A stretch of DNA of 64,000 bases from Firmicutes bacterium ASF500 (GCA_000492175.2 CP097573.1:1178001-1242000), one strand, 5' to 3'; shown: positions 1 to 8,376, counted from the first letter of the stretch. Made by a program: numbers and translations. Notes: generated by a model not told the origin, from the letters alone.

Positions 1-689
1 CCGGGGTGACCATCGACAAAATCTTTATCGCCAAGGGGGAGACCGACGCCGCCCTGGGCCACATCGCCTCCGCCGCCCGGGAGAAGGGCATCGTGGTGGT
101 GGACGCCGACCGGCGCAAGCTGGATGTCATGAGCCGCACCCACTCCCACCAGGGGGTTATCGCCCAGGCCGCCGTCCGGGAATACGCCAGCGTGGACGAC
201 ATCCTCAACGCCGCCCGGGAGAAGGGGGAGGCCCCCCTCATCGTGGTCTGCGACGAGATCAGCGACCCCCACAACCTGGGGGCGGTCATCCGCACCGCCG
301 ACGCCGCCGGGGCCCACGGGGTGATTATCCCCAAGCGCCGCTCCGCCGGTCTCACGGCCATCGTGGGCAAGACCTCCGCCGGAGCGGTGGCCCATGTCCC
401 CGTGGCCCGGGTGCCCAACCTGCCCGCCCTGCTCAAGGAGCTGAAGGACGAGGGCGTATGGGTCTTCGGCACCGCCATGGACGGCGCCACCCCCCTGCAC
501 AAGGCCGACCTGAAGGGCCCCGCCGCCATCGTCATCGGCAGCGAGGGGGACGGTATGGGCCGTCTCGTCGCTGAGAACTGCGACTTCACCGTGTCCATCC
601 CCATGTTTGGCAAGATCAATTCCCTCAACGCTTCCGCCGCCGCCGCCGTCCTGCTGTACGAGGCGGTGCGGCAGAGGATGGGGCAATAA
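1..689 (+). CDS. rlmB: RlmB/TrmH-family rRNA 2'-O-methyltransferase, 5' end outside the window
   Basis: SPOUT-fold methyltransferase that uses S-adenosylmethionine to methylate a ribose 2'-OH, most likely G2251 of 23S rRNA. The frame is open to the window edge, and the GTG at 6 is probably internal because family members have residues before the sequence VTIDKIFIAKG. The three knotted-domain motifs are present: NLGAVIRTA, IVIGSEGDGM and IPMFGKINSLNAS. The substrate-binding N-domain is only partly included. The assignment to RlmB rather than another TrmH paralogue rests on overall resemblance. Confidence 0.85.
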   Translation, partial: GVTIDKIFIAKGETDAALGHIASAAREKGIVVVDADRRKLDVMSRTHSHQGVIAQAAVREYASVDDILNAAREKGEAPLIVVCDEISDPHNLGAVIRTADAAGAHGVIIPKRRSAGLTAIVGKTSAGAVAHVPVARVPNLPALLKELKDEGVWVFGTAMDGATPLHKADLKGPAAIVIGSEGDGMGRLVAENCDFTVSIPMFGKINSLNASAAAAVLLYEAVRQRMGQ

Positions 690-727
690 GCTCCAGGCCG
701 AGATAACATAACCAAGGAGTCCCGCCC

Positions 728-2971
728 ATGAGCGACCGAGACAAACAAATGAATACCGGCGAGCTGATCGACCTCAAATCGCTGATCGGAGACGCGGACG
801 GCGGGGACTTCTCCCTGGACGACATTATGTCGGAGTTCAGCGGACATCCCCCCCGTCCCCCTGAGGAGCCCGGAGAACCAGATGGACCCGAGGAACCGGA
901 AGGGCCCGGGGAGGAAGAGGAACCGGAGGGCAGGTTCAACACCATCTCTCTGTCCAGCCTGAGCAAGCTCAAGCCCGCCCCCGTCAAGACCTCGGGCCAG
1001 GCGGGCAAGGTGGTGGCCTTCCCCGGCCGGGCTCCCGCCCCGGAGCCGGAGCCTGACCCGGAGGAGCCCCCCGAGGAGGAGGGCCCCGAGGAGGAGGCCT
1101 CCGAGCCCGCCCCCATCATCCCCTTCCCCCAGGAGGAGAGCGTTCTGTCCGCCTTTCTGAAGGATTTGGGCAAAAAGGCGGACGACTACGCCGACCACAT
1201 GTTTGAAGAGGACGAGGCCATCGACAAGCAGGAGGTCCGCCGCTTGGAGCGCCTCATCCCCGGCACCGACCAGGAGGAGGACGACGACGAGCCCCCCTCC
1301 CGCCAGTGGAGCCGCCCCAAGCGGGAGGAGCGCCTCCCGCCGGACACCGCCCCCCAGGAGCTGGCCCGGCGGTACGGCAAGGGCCTGAAATGGCTGCGGA
1401 CCCGGGCCCTCCTCGTCTTTGCCCTGGCCCTCCTCTCCCTGCTCCAGGCGTTGGCCCCCATGGCCGGGGTGGCTCCCGACCAACCGGAGCTCCAGCGGTG
1501 GGTCTCCGCGGGTCTGCTGGGAATGGGGATGCTGCTGTCCGCCGACGTGCTGCTCACCGGAGTGGCCCGGGCCTGTTTTCTGAAATTCGGGATGGACACC
1601 ATGTCCGCCCTGGCCTGCACCTTTACCCTGGCAGACGGGATTTCCCTGGCCCTGGCCGAGGGACCCCAGGAACGCCTGCCCTACACCCTGGTCTGCCTGT
1701 CGGGGCTGTTCTGCCTGCTCCACGGGACCTATCACAAGCGCTGCGCCGTGCGGCTGTCCTGCCGGACCGCCGCCTCCTCCGCCACCCCCTACCGGGTCAC
1801 CCTGGACCCCGACCTGTGGAGCGACCAGGACACCTATTCCAAGTGGTCGGGGGACAACGAGGGCTTCGGAAGCCGCATTCAGGCCGACGACGGAGCCCAG
1901 CGCATTTTCCGGCGGGTCTGCCCCCTGCTGCTGCTGGGGGATGTCGCCTTCGCCCTGATGGCTTCGGTGGGCGGCGAGCACCCGGAGCGGCTGCTGTGGT
2001 CCCTGTCCGCCCTGTTTTCCGCCACCGCCGCCTTCGGCGGCGCGCTGGCCTATGGACGTACCTTTCACAAGGCGGCCCGCCGTCTGACCCCCAGCGGCGC
2101 GGCGCTGGCCGGCTGGCCGGGGATAGCCGCCTCCCGGCGGGGGAGCTGCGTCCTCCTCACCGACGGCGACCTCTTCCCCCCGGGCTATGTGGAGCTCAAC
2201 GGCTTCAAGGTGATGGGGGACTGCCCCGCTGAGCGGGTGGTGGCCTACACCGCCACCCTCATCCGGGACTCGGGCAGCGGGCTGGCTAAGCTGTTCCACG
2301 ACCAGCTGCGGTCCATGGGCGGTCTGCTCCGCCGGGCGGAGGGCCTGCAATGCCACGAGGGAGGCGGGCTGTCCGCCAACATCCGGGGCGACCAGGTGCT
2401 GGTGGGCTCCGCCGCCTTTATGAAGCTGATGGACGTAAAACTGCCCCAGGGGCTGAACGTGAAGAGCGCCGTTTTCTGCGCCATCGACGGCCAGCTGGCT
2501 GGTATTTTCGCCCTGAGCTACACCCTGCCCGACGTGGTGTTCCCCGCCCTGGACGCCCTGATGCTGGAGCGGCTGGAGCCGGTGCTGGCTACCCGGGACT
2601 TCAACCTGATTCCGGCCATGCTCCGCCAGCGGTTCAAGCTGGCGGCGGACAAGATGGCCTTTCCCCCTATCGAGCGCCGGCGGGAGCTGTCCGACCCGGA
2701 GCGGGAGCACGACGGCGTCCTCACCGCCCTGCTGTGCCGGGAGGGGCTGATGCCCTTCGCCGAGGCGGTGGTCACCGCCAAGCGCCTGCGCTGGGCCACC
2801 CGCCTGGGGGCGGCGCTGTGCTGTGTGGGGTCCCTTCTGGGGATGCTCCTGGCCGCCTACCTCACCTCCGTGGGGGCTTACACCTCCCTGTCCCCCCTGA
2901 ACCTCCTGATTTACATGCTCACTTGGCTGGCCCCCGTCTGGTTCCTGTCCGGCTGGGTCCACCGGTTTTAA
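728..2971 (+). CDS. Membrane protein resembling a catalytically dead P-type ATPase
   Basis: The 747-residue protein starts with about 150 residues of Pro/Glu-rich acidic sequence. About eight hydrophobic segments follow, at roughly 228-250, 258-280, 289-312, 318-333, 394-414, 423-444, 688-715 and 726-745. Between the sixth and seventh lies a cytoplasmic region like the P/N domains of heavy-metal P-type ATPases, with phrases such as QVLVGSAAFMKLM and CAIDGQLAGIFAL. Where the family has DKTGTLT, this protein has LTDGDLF (residues 477-483), so the phosphorylated Asp is missing. No TGE motif is visible in the shortened actuator region. Function is unknown; a sensor or scaffold role is only a guess. 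The start follows AAGGAG 7-8 bases upstream. Confidence 0.55.
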   Translation: MSDRDKQMNTGELIDLKSLIGDADGGDFSLDDIMSEFSGHPPRPPEEPGEPDGPEEPEGPGEEEEPEGRFNTISLSSLSKLKPAPVKTSGQAGKVVAFPGRAPAPEPEPDPEEPPEEEGPEEEASEPAPIIPFPQEESVLSAFLKDLGKKADDYADHMFEEDEAIDKQEVRRLERLIPGTDQEEDDDEPPSRQWSRPKREERLPPDTAPQELARRYGKGLKWLRTRALLVFALALLSLLQALAPMAGVAPDQPELQRWVSAGLLGMGMLLSADVLLTGVARACFLKFGMDTMSALACTFTLADGISLALAEGPQERLPYTLVCLSGLFCLLHGTYHKRCAVRLSCRTAASSATPYRVTLDPDLWSDQDTYSKWSGDNEGFGSRIQADDGAQRIFRRVCPLLLLGDVAFALMASVGGEHPERLLWSLSALFSATAAFGGALAYGRTFHKAARRLTPSGAALAGWPGIAASRRGSCVLLTDGDLFPPGYVELNGFKVMGDCPAERVVAYTATLIRDSGSGLAKLFHDQLRSMGGLLRRAEGLQCHEGGGLSANIRGDQVLVGSAAFMKLMDVKLPQGLNVKSAVFCAIDGQLAGIFALSYTLPDVVFPALDALMLERLEPVLATRDFNLIPAMLRQRFKLAADKMAFPPIERRRELSDPEREHDGVLTALLCREGLMPFAEAVVTAKRLRWATRLGAALCCVGSLLGMLLAAYLTSVGAYTSLSPLNLLIYMLTWLAPVWFLSGWVHRF

Positions 2972-2981
2972 CGGTTAAAAC

Positions 2982-3014
2982 ACCGCCGCGCCACAAATTC
3001 TGTGGCGCGGCGGT
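2982..3014. terminator. Bidirectional hairpin terminator
   Basis: A perfect 13-bp GC-rich stem (2983-2995 with 3001-3013) and a 5-base loop lie between the convergent ends of the P-type-ATPase-like gene and the secreted-protein gene. An A-run lies on the left and T-rich sequence on the right, so it can serve both strands. Confidence 0.85.
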
Positions 3015-3021
3015 TGTTATA

Positions 3022-4554
3022 TTATGGCTTTGACAGCTCCCGTAAAATCGGTTCCAGCTCCTCCTGGTCCAGAGACAGGCCCGACGCGTTCATGAACGCT
3101 TCAAACATCTCCACCGGCGAGGATGTGGGGAATACCCGTTCAGATTCAGGGGCGTCGCCGGTGAGAATATGCTCAGCCAGGCTGGTCAGAGGGCCGCACA
3201 GCTCCCGTATATCCTTGTCTGAGCCTTCTCCATTTCCGGCGGGCGTGAAGCTTACTACGGTGTTATCCTCTGACAGCTCGACACATATCCAGGTATGCTC
3301 ATGGCCGGCCCAGGGAGCGGGAGAATCACCCTCCGGCGGCTTGACCGCGAAGAAGCACAGATACGCATGACACTCCAGAACATAGCACGTGTTGCCGGCC
3401 TCGTTCTGATAAGTGCCTGCCACCCCCAACGCAGGGAGGCCAACATCCGCCGCCGTCAGCTTGTCGCTGTAATACTGGGATACGGCGTTGTAGATCGCCG
3501 CCTCCGGGCCCTCCAGGGAGAACATTTCGGCGGTCGCGCGGAGCGCCGCGCCTTGTTCCGGGGCGGTTTTGTCCGTACCCAGCATGGCGTAAACCGCGGT
3601 ACATCCGCCGGAGGGTACCGTATTGGAGCTGATTTTAAAATAGTAATTTTGCCCCTCCGTCAGGCCGGAGAAATAGACGCCATTGTTTACGCAGACTGCC
3701 GCGTAGCTGGAGGCGGGCACACCCTGCCCAAGCGTCCCCGCGTAGAGCTGGATGTTGTAATCGGCCGCGCCGGGCGCGCTTGTCAGTACAAAGGACATGT
3801 TAGCCTTGTCCGCTTGAAAGGGAGCGCAGATCGTTCCGTTGGTTCCCGCCGCGTTGTTTTGGGTCAGGAACGCGTGGCCCTCTGTGGGGATGTACGCTGT
3901 CTGTTTTGAAAAGGCGTCTCGCTCCTGGGGGGTCATGACATGAATTTGAACAGGATATTCAGCCTTGGGAGGGTACGTCTGGTCCGCGAGAACCCCTGTC
4001 GCGAGGTCGGTGGTGTAGGAATAAGCCTCTGAGGTAGCGATGGCGGTGGAATAAGAGGATGTCAGGCTGGCAGTCGGACGCAAAATGATCTTACTGTACC
4101 TGCCGATACCGCCGATCCACTCGCACCAGGAGCCGTCTGTGGCGTAGACGCAGAGATCAACGGTAGACATTGTGGTTCTCGGCAGTCCCCCTACCATAAT
4201 CACAGCGGTGTCCTCGGGAGAAAAGACCGAGGGCGCATGCTGTCCGCCCAAAGGCTCCCCATTCACGCCGTCTCCGTTTCGGAAGGGGGCTCTTTTTTTA
4301 CCGGACCATTGCAGGGTAAAGGTATCCGCGTCAAAACCGCCGTGTATTTCCTTGCGCCATGATTCTGTCATCTGGATGATCTCATATTCCAAGCCGTTGA
4401 CCAGAACACCTCTGCGATTCTCTGCGGCGGATACTTCCCCACCCGCATTTGTACCGTCCACGGTGAGGCTCGCCACAGCGAGGCTCGGAATACTTGCGGC
4501 AGATATCGCCATGATCATAGCCAGCGCAGCCGCTATACTTTTTTTGAATTTCAC
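3022..4554 (-). CDS. Secreted protein of unknown function
   Basis: A 510-residue protein begins with a clear Sec signal peptide (VKFKKSIAAALAMIMA, then a small-residue cleavage region near 30). The rest has the Gly/Thr/Ser-rich look of an extracellular beta-sandwich protein, and I recognise no catalytic motif. I chose the GTG at 4554 because AAAGGAG sits 9 bases upstream; the ATG at 4563 directly abuts that site and is less likely. It is transcribed divergently from padR from a promoter at 4604-4632 that shares a palindrome with the padR promoter, so control by PadR is plausible. Confidence 0.6.
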   Translation of the reverse strand: MKFKKSIAAALAMIMAISAASIPSLAVASLTVDGTNAGGEVSAAENRRGVLVNGLEYEIIQMTESWRKEIHGGFDADTFTLQWSGKKRAPFRNGDGVNGEPLGGQHAPSVFSPEDTAVIMVGGLPRTTMSTVDLCVYATDGSWCEWIGGIGRYSKIILRPTASLTSSYSTAIATSEAYSYTTDLATGVLADQTYPPKAEYPVQIHVMTPQERDAFSKQTAYIPTEGHAFLTQNNAAGTNGTICAPFQADKANMSFVLTSAPGAADYNIQLYAGTLGQGVPASSYAAVCVNNGVYFSGLTEGQNYYFKISSNTVPSGGCTAVYAMLGTDKTAPEQGAALRATAEMFSLEGPEAAIYNAVSQYYSDKLTAADVGLPALGVAGTYQNEAGNTCYVLECHAYLCFFAVKPPEGDSPAPWAGHEHTWICVELSEDNTVVSFTPAGNGEGSDKDIRELCGPLTSLAEHILTGDAPESERVFPTSSPVEMFEAFMNASGLSLDQEELEPILRELSKP

Positions 4555-4603
4555 TAAGATCATCTCCTTTAAATAGTCTATGTGGGGCGTTTTCGATAAT
4601 CGA

Positions 4604-4632
4604 ATCATAACATAGCGGCAAATGATTGTCAA
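4604..4632 (-). promoter_or_regulatory. Promoter of the secreted-protein gene
   Basis: On the minus strand there is TTGACA at 4632-4627, a 17-base spacer, and TATGAT at 4609-4604. Transcription would begin near 4597, about 43 bases before the chosen GTG start. Confidence 0.75.
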
Positions 4633-4652
4633 TAGAAATTATACTTGACAAT
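4625..4652. promoter_or_regulatory. Inverted repeat linking two divergent promoters
   Basis: ATTGTCAA at 4625-4632 and TTGACAAT at 4645-4652 are exact inverted copies separated by 12 bases. Each arm contains the -35 box of one of the two divergent promoters. A dimeric regulator bound here, most simply PadR itself, would block both. This is inference from position and symmetry. Confidence 0.55.
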
Positions 4653-4672
4653 AAAATATTTTCCTATATAAT
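4645..4672 (+). promoter_or_regulatory. Promoter of padR
   Basis: TTGACA at 4645-4650, a 16-base spacer, and TATAAT at 4667-4672: a near-consensus vegetative promoter directly upstream of the PadR-family gene. Confidence 0.85.
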
Positions 4673-4723
4673 GAATTTTGTGCTTTATAAAGTATTTATA
4701 GAAAAGTGTGTGTGATGTACGTC

Positions 4724-5083
4724 ATGGCAAAACGAGAAAAAACCAGCGGGAGCCCGGAAAATCTTCCGATCGCTCTGAAAAAGGCCACCACCGAGATGAT
4801 GGTCCTGCATCTTCTGCGCGAAAAACCCATGTATACCTACGAGATGATGAACGCCATCGCGGAGCGCAGCGGCGGGGATATTGTGTTCAACACGCTGTAT
4901 CTGTCCATTTACCGCCTGGAGGAGAACGGCTACGTTGAGGAGCACGAGAAGGTTGTCAGCGAGGACAACCGCACCCGCATCTATCTCAAGATCACCGACG
5001 CTGGGTCCACCTACCTGGACGCGCTGGTCCGGGAGTACAAGCGCTATACCGCCGCCCTGGCCCGTGTGCTTGAACTGGAATAG
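4724..5083 (+). CDS. PadR-family transcriptional regulator
   Basis: A winged-helix repressor of about 119 residues. It shows the PadR pattern: a first helix with LKKATTEMMVLHLL, then YTYEMMNAIAE, then the recognition region and wing (NTLYLSIYRLEENGYV, followed by RIYLKITDAG), and a short C-terminal helix for dimerisation. Starts at 4706 (GTG) and 4715 (ATG) are also open. I prefer ATG 4724, where the conserved part begins, but no start has a strong ribosome site. The ligand is unknown. The divergent secreted-protein gene is the likely co-regulated target. Confidence 0.85.
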   Translation: MAKREKTSGSPENLPIALKKATTEMMVLHLLREKPMYTYEMMNAIAERSGGDIVFNTLYLSIYRLEENGYVEEHEKVVSEDNRTRIYLKITDAGSTYLDALVREYKRYTAALARVLELE

Positions 5084-5090
5084 AGAAACA

Positions 5091-5116
5091 CCCCCACCCG
5101 GCTGTCCGGATGGGGG
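5091..5116. terminator. Hairpin between padR and the sigma-like gene
   Basis: CCCCCA and TGGGGG arms with an inner CCGG/CCGG stem and a CTGT loop lie between two converging genes. The T-run is weak on the plus side. Confidence 0.6.
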
Positions 5117-5124
5117 CGCATTGT

Positions 5125-5448
5125 TTAGAGGTCGTCCATACTCCGCAGGTATGTCTCGGCGCCGTAGCGCAGGCAGCGCTGGAGGCGGCGTTCACCCCGT
5201 TTGATGGTGCGGGAGACGGAGGATTTGTCGATGCCGATCTGCTCGCCGATCTCCCGCATGTTTTTCCCCTCGGCGTAGTACATCAAAATCATCTGCCTCT
5301 GCTTCTCGGTGACATCCTCCCGCAGACAGCGGATCAGGTTGCGTTTCAGGCGACTGACCTCCCGGCTGTTGTCGGCGGCCATCTGGCGGCTGTACATGGC
5401 CATATCGGCGGCGTACAGCTTGCCTTTTCTATATCGTGTATTTGGCAT
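5125..5448 (-). CDS. Sigma-70 region-4-like helix-turn-helix protein
   Basis: A 107-residue protein with a basic N-terminal part and a C-terminal helix-turn-helix of the sigma factor region 4 type: EKQRQMILMYYAEGKNMREI, then GIDKSSVSRTIKRGERRL. Such stand-alone proteins are common in Clostridia and in phage or element remnants, where they act as small transcription activators. There is no region 2, so it cannot be a full sigma factor. Its start overlaps the end of the upstream 77-residue gene by 20 bases, indicating co-transcription and translational coupling. Confidence 0.7.
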   Translation of the reverse strand: MPNTRYRKGKLYAADMAMYSRQMAADNSREVSRLKRNLIRCLREDVTEKQRQMILMYYAEGKNMREIGEQIGIDKSSVSRTIKRGERRLQRCLRYGAETYLRSMDDL

Positions 5449-5662
5449 TCCTGCGATACCCCCTGTCGTAATAGCGCTCTGTGAGCACGGCCAGCTCGTT
5501 GGCCTCCCGGAGCATGGTGGACAGCATTCGAATGCGGTCCTGGAGCTGGCAGCGCTTGTCCGCGTTCTTGGTGCGCCCCAGCATATATTCCAGCTGACAG
5601 ATCCGAAGGTTCAGCGCGTGGGCGTGGGCCCGATACTCCGGCGACAGCTCAGCTAACGTCAT
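5429..5662 (-). CDS. Small helical protein of unknown function
   Basis: A 77-residue, largely helical protein (LNLRICQLEYMLGRTKNADK and a second helix LQDRIRMLSTMLREAN). I do not recognise the family. It overlaps both neighbours in the same minus-strand cluster (sigma-like gene downstream, Cys-rich fragment upstream), so it probably works with the sigma-like protein. Confidence 0.5.
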   Translation of the reverse strand: MTLAELSPEYRAHAHALNLRICQLEYMLGRTKNADKRCQLQDRIRMLSTMLREANELAVLTERYYDRGYRRNAKYTI

Positions 5663-5811
5663 AGCGATCCCTCCTCAGCTTCTCTTGTGCGAAACACCGG
5701 GCGCACAGGCGTCCTCTCCGCCCCTGCCAGGCCCGGTCATAGCGGTATTGCTCCTCGCCGCACCGGGCGCAGTACCAGGACGGCCGCTGGTCCTGGAGGT
5801 CCCAGAGAGGC
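5649..5811 (-). pseudogene. Cys-rich zinc-ribbon-like fragment without a clear start
   Basis: The frame encodes two Cys pairs (WYCARCGEE and RLCARCFAQEK) typical of a small zinc ribbon, ending in RRDRYDVS 14 bases into the next gene. No ATG, GTG or TTG occurs in frame between the tRNA promoter (5838-5866) and the first Cys pair. The longer open frame runs antisense through the tRNAs and is not credible. The gene is either truncated at its 5' end, perhaps by recombination at the tRNA locus, or uses an unusual start such as the ATT near 5812. Confidence 0.4.
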
Positions 5812-5837
5812 GAAATAAAAAAATTTTGAAATTCTAC

Positions 5838-5866
5838 TTGACATCCCTTCCTTTCTTTGCTATAAT
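5838..5866 (+). promoter_or_regulatory. Promoter of the tRNA-Thr/tRNA-Tyr operon
   Basis: TTGACA at 5838-5843, a 17-base spacer, and TATAAT at 5861-5866, both perfect consensus, 29 bases before the first tRNA. Confidence 0.92.
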
Positions 5867-5894
5867 CACGTTTGCTGTTGGACAGCCGCCAAGT

Positions 5895-5970
5895 GCTGGT
5901 GTAGCTCAGCCGGTAGAGCAGCTGATTTGTAATCAGCAGGTCGGGGGTTCGAATCCGTCCACCAGCTCCA
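5895..5970 (+). tRNA. tRNA-Thr (anticodon TGT), CCA encoded
   Basis: The acceptor arms GCTGGTG (5895-5901) and CACCAGC (5960-5966) pair. The anticodon stem GCTGA/TCAGC encloses loop TTTGTAA, giving anticodon TGT. TTCGAAT forms the T-loop and CCA is encoded at 5968-5970. It is co-transcribed with tRNA-Tyr. Confidence 0.95.
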
Positions 5971-5979
5971 ACTACATAT

Positions 5980-6064
5980 GGAGGAGTTCCCGAGTGGCCA
6001 AAGGGGGCAGACTGTAAATCTGTTGCGTTTCGCTTCGGTGGTTCGAATCCACCCTCCTCCACCA
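5980..6064 (+). tRNA. tRNA-Tyr (anticodon GTA), CCA encoded
   Basis: A class II tRNA with a long variable arm. Acceptor GGAGGAG (5980-5986) pairs with CTCCTCC (6054-6060), anticodon loop CTGTAAA gives GTA, the T-loop is TTCGAAT, and CCA is encoded at 6062-6064. Confidence 0.95.
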
Positions 6065-6065
6065 G

Positions 6066-6098
6066 TCCGGAGCAAGGTTCGCCTTGCTCCGGATTTTT
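6066..6098 (+). terminator. Terminator of the tRNA operon
   Basis: A 12-bp perfect stem (6066-6077 with 6082-6093), a TTCG loop and TTTTT at 6094-6098 directly follow the tRNA-Tyr CCA. Confidence 0.93.
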
Positions 6099-6124
6099 AC
6101 TGCTTCCTGGGCGGCAAAAGAGTA

Positions 6125-6162
6125 AAGCACAGTTATAGAACGCAAGTTCTATAACTGTGCTT
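6125..6162. repeat. Perfect 17-bp palindromic hairpin
   Basis: Arms 6125-6141 and 6146-6162 are exact inverted copies around a GCAA loop. It is AT-rich, has no T-run, and lies in a stretch without genes (6099-6270), so it is not an obvious terminator. Confidence 0.7.
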
Positions 6163-6270
6163 AGCATACACCCTATTAAATAGATTGTCAATGGTAAAAT
6201 CGAAAATTTGTTCTATTGGAGACCGCTTTATGGGACTATACTCCCGGGACTGTCCCCGGTAAGCCTTGAA

Positions 6271-6302
6271 AAACAGCGCCCCGGCACTAAGCCGGGGCGC
6301 TG
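6271..6302 (-). terminator. Terminator of the P-loop protein gene
   Basis: A 12-bp perfect GC stem (6274-6285 with 6291-6302) and an ACTAA loop are followed on the minus strand by a T-run at 6273-6269, just after the stop codon of the minus-strand gene. Confidence 0.88.
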
Positions 6303-6308
6303 GCGTAA

Positions 6309-6719
6309 TCAAAAGAACTTCTTCACGCCGTCGGGGGCGAGGGACTCGTCGTCGCTGATGGTGATGGTGAACTTGATGTTGTGCCGCTCGGCGAACTTGT
6401 TCAGCCAGTCCAGGAACTTCTCCGTCTCATTGTCGCACTCGCCGCCTACGATCTTGGTGAGGCTGTCAATGAAGATGTGGGTAATGTCGTAGTTGCCGGC
6501 GTACATGCCGCTGATAAAGCCCTTGAGGGCGGTGTAGTCGGCGATATCATACTCGCTGGCCTCCACCAGGCGGATGTGGTAATGGATATCGAAGGTCAGC
6601 TTGTTGCCTTTCTCAATGCAGACCACGTTGCCGTGCTCGGTCTGCACCGCGTTGTTAATCAGCTCAATGACACTCTTGGTCTTGCCGGAGCCCTTCTTGC
6701 CCATGATAACTCGAATCAT
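6309..6719 (-). CDS. Small P-loop NTPase-like protein
   Basis: A 136-residue protein starting MIRVIMGKKGSGKTKS, where GKKGSGKT is a Walker A motif. HIFIDSLTKI looks like a Walker B strand. Clostridial homologues are often labelled PilT-like, but there are no type IV pilus genes here and the protein is too short to be a real PilT. It probably binds ATP or GTP; the partner is unknown. I chose ATG 6719 because AAGGAG lies 8 bases upstream; the GTG at 6728 abuts that site. Confidence 0.7.
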   Translation of the reverse strand: MIRVIMGKKGSGKTKSVIELINNAVQTEHGNVVCIEKGNKLTFDIHYHIRLVEASEYDIADYTALKGFISGMYAGNYDITHIFIDSLTKIVGGECDNETEKFLDWLNKFAERHNIKFTITISDDESLAPDGVKKFF

Positions 6720-6844
6720 GTGTATCACTCCTTATCGTTTTGACATCGGGGGTGTTCCCTCTGTTTAATAACACTTTACCATATTCCCGCCTATATTTCA
6801 ACTAAAATAATTGTGAATTTTTTTAGCCGAAGGCGGGGATAAGA

Positions 6845-6868
6845 AACGGAGGCCGCCCGGCCTCCGTT
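6845..6868 (-). terminator. Hairpin downstream of pgi
   Basis: A perfect 10-bp stem (6845-6854 with 6859-6868) with loop GCCC lies 16 bases after the pgi stop. The following minus-strand sequence is only modestly T-rich. Confidence 0.7.
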
Positions 6869-6884
6869 CTCTTGCGCGTTGGGG

Positions 6885-8210
6885 TTACAGCTTGGCCAGC
6901 AGTTCGGACCGCAGGTCCTCGTAGCCGGGCTTGCCCAGCAGGGCGAACATGTTCTTCTTATAGGCCTCCACTCCGGGCTGGTTGAAGGGGTTAACCTCCA
7001 GCAGGTGGCCGGACAGGCCGCAGACATACTCGAAGAAGTAGATCAGATAGCCCACGGACAGGGCGCTGATCTGGGGCATCTCAATGAGGACGTTGGGCAC
7101 GCCGCCGTCCACATGGGCCAGGATGGTGCCCCGCATGGCCTGCTCGGCCACGAAGGCCAGGGGCTTGCCGGACAGGAAGTTCAGGCCGTCCACATTGGCG
7201 GGGTCGTTGGGGATGGCGTATTCCCCGTCGGGGACGAAGGAGACCACCGTCTCAAACATGACCCGCTCGCCGTCCTGGATATACTGGCCCATGGAGTGCA
7301 GGTCGGCGGTGAACTCCACGCTGGCGGGGAACAGGCCCTTGCCGTCCTTGCCCTCGCTCTCGCCATAGAGCTGCTTCCACCACTCGGCGAAGAAGCGGAA
7401 CCGGGGCTCGTACCCGGCCAGCACCTCGATGGCCTTGCCTTTCTGATACAGGCCGTGGCGGGCGGCGGCGTACTGCCAGGCGGGGTTGTCCCGACCGCCC
7501 ACGGCCAGCGCCTCCATGGCCTGGCGGGCGCCGGACATGAGGGCGTCGATGTCCACGCCGGCCACCGCGATGGGCAGCAGGCCCACGGCGGTGAGGACGG
7601 AGAACCGGCCGCCCACGTCGTCGGGTACCACGAACTCCTCATAGCCTTCGGCGTCGGCCAGGCCCTTCAGAGCCCCCCGGGCCTTGTCGGTGGTGGCGTA
7701 GATGCGCTCCTTGGCCCCCTCCTTGCCGTACTTCTCCTCAAGGAGGCCCTTGAAGATGCGGAAGGAGACGGCGGGCTCGGTGGTGGTGCCCGACTTGGAA
7801 ATGACGTTCACCGAGAAGTCCCGGTCGCCGATGAGTTCCAGCAGCTCCAGCAGGGCGTCGGTGGACAGGCCGTTGCCGGCGAAGAAGATGTCGGGGGTGT
7901 CCTTCTTTTTCAGGTTGTAGTTGTTGGACAGCAGCAGCTCGATGACCGCCCGGGCTCCCAGATAGGAACCGCCGATGCCGATAACCACCAGCACCTCAGA
8001 CTGCTTCTGGATCTTCTTAGCCGCCGCCTGGATGCGGGTGAACTCCTCCTTGTCGTAGTCCCGGGGGAGGTTCACCCAGCCGGTGAAATCGCCGCCGGGA
8101 CCGGTGTGAGCGGCCAGCATCTCAGCCGCCTTGGCCAGCCGCGCCTCCCGGGAGGTGAGATAGTCCTCTGGGATAAAGCCTTGGAGTTTGGAAAGGTCAA
8201 GTTTTAACAT
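6885..8210 (-). CDS. pgi: Glucose-6-phosphate isomerase
   Basis: A cytoplasmic enzyme of glycolysis and gluconeogenesis that interconverts glucose-6-phosphate and fructose-6-phosphate. The 441-residue protein has the PGI-family sugar-phosphate-binding segments [13 protein letters not shown] and [12 protein letters not shown], the [14 protein letters not shown] signature with its essential Arg, and the conserved [11 protein letters not shown] end. I chose ATG 8210 because AGGAGG lies 8 bases upstream; the longer frame to 8285 lacks a ribosome site. It has its own terminator and no operon partner. Confidence 0.95.
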   Translation of the reverse strand: MLKLDLSKLQGFIPEDYLTSREARLAKAAEMLAAHTGPGGDFTGWVNLPRDYDKEEFTRIQAAAKKIQKQSEVLVVIGIGGSYLGARAVIELLLSNNYNLKKKDTPDIFFAGNGLSTDALLELLELIGDRDFSVNVISKSGTTTEPAVSFRIFKGLLEEKYGKEGAKERIYATTDKARGALKGLADAEGYEEFVVPDDVGGRFSVLTAVGLLPIAVAGVDIDALMSGARQAMEALAVGGRDNPAWQYAAARHGLYQKGKAIEVLAGYEPRFRFFAEWWKQLYGESEGKDGKGLFPASVEFTADLHSMGQYIQDGERVMFETVVSFVPDGEYAIPNDPANVDGLNFLSGKPLAFVAEQAMRGTILAHVDGGVPNVLIEMPQISALSVGYLIYFFEYVCGLSGHLLEVNPFNQPGVEAYKKNMFALLGKPGYEDLRSELLAKL

Positions 8211-8347
8211 GGAACATTCCTCCTGTGAAAGAATGGGATAGAACGCCCTTATTATACCACACTCCCTGGCGCATTTCACCAGCAATTTTAAATTTATCCA
8301 GCGCTGAAAAATTTTTCCTCAAATTTCAAAAAAATTTGAATTTCCTC

Positions 8348-8376
8348 TTGACAATTCCCCCGGTTGTTATTATAAT
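8348..8376 (+). promoter_or_regulatory. Promoter of tRNA-Val
   Basis: TTGACA at 8348-8353, a 17-base spacer, and TATAAT at 8371-8376, 15 bases upstream of the tRNA. Confidence 0.92.

Noticed and set aside
6309..6719. PilT pilus retraction ATPase
   Set aside because: Only a Walker A motif is shared; the protein is a third of PilT length and no pilus genes are near.
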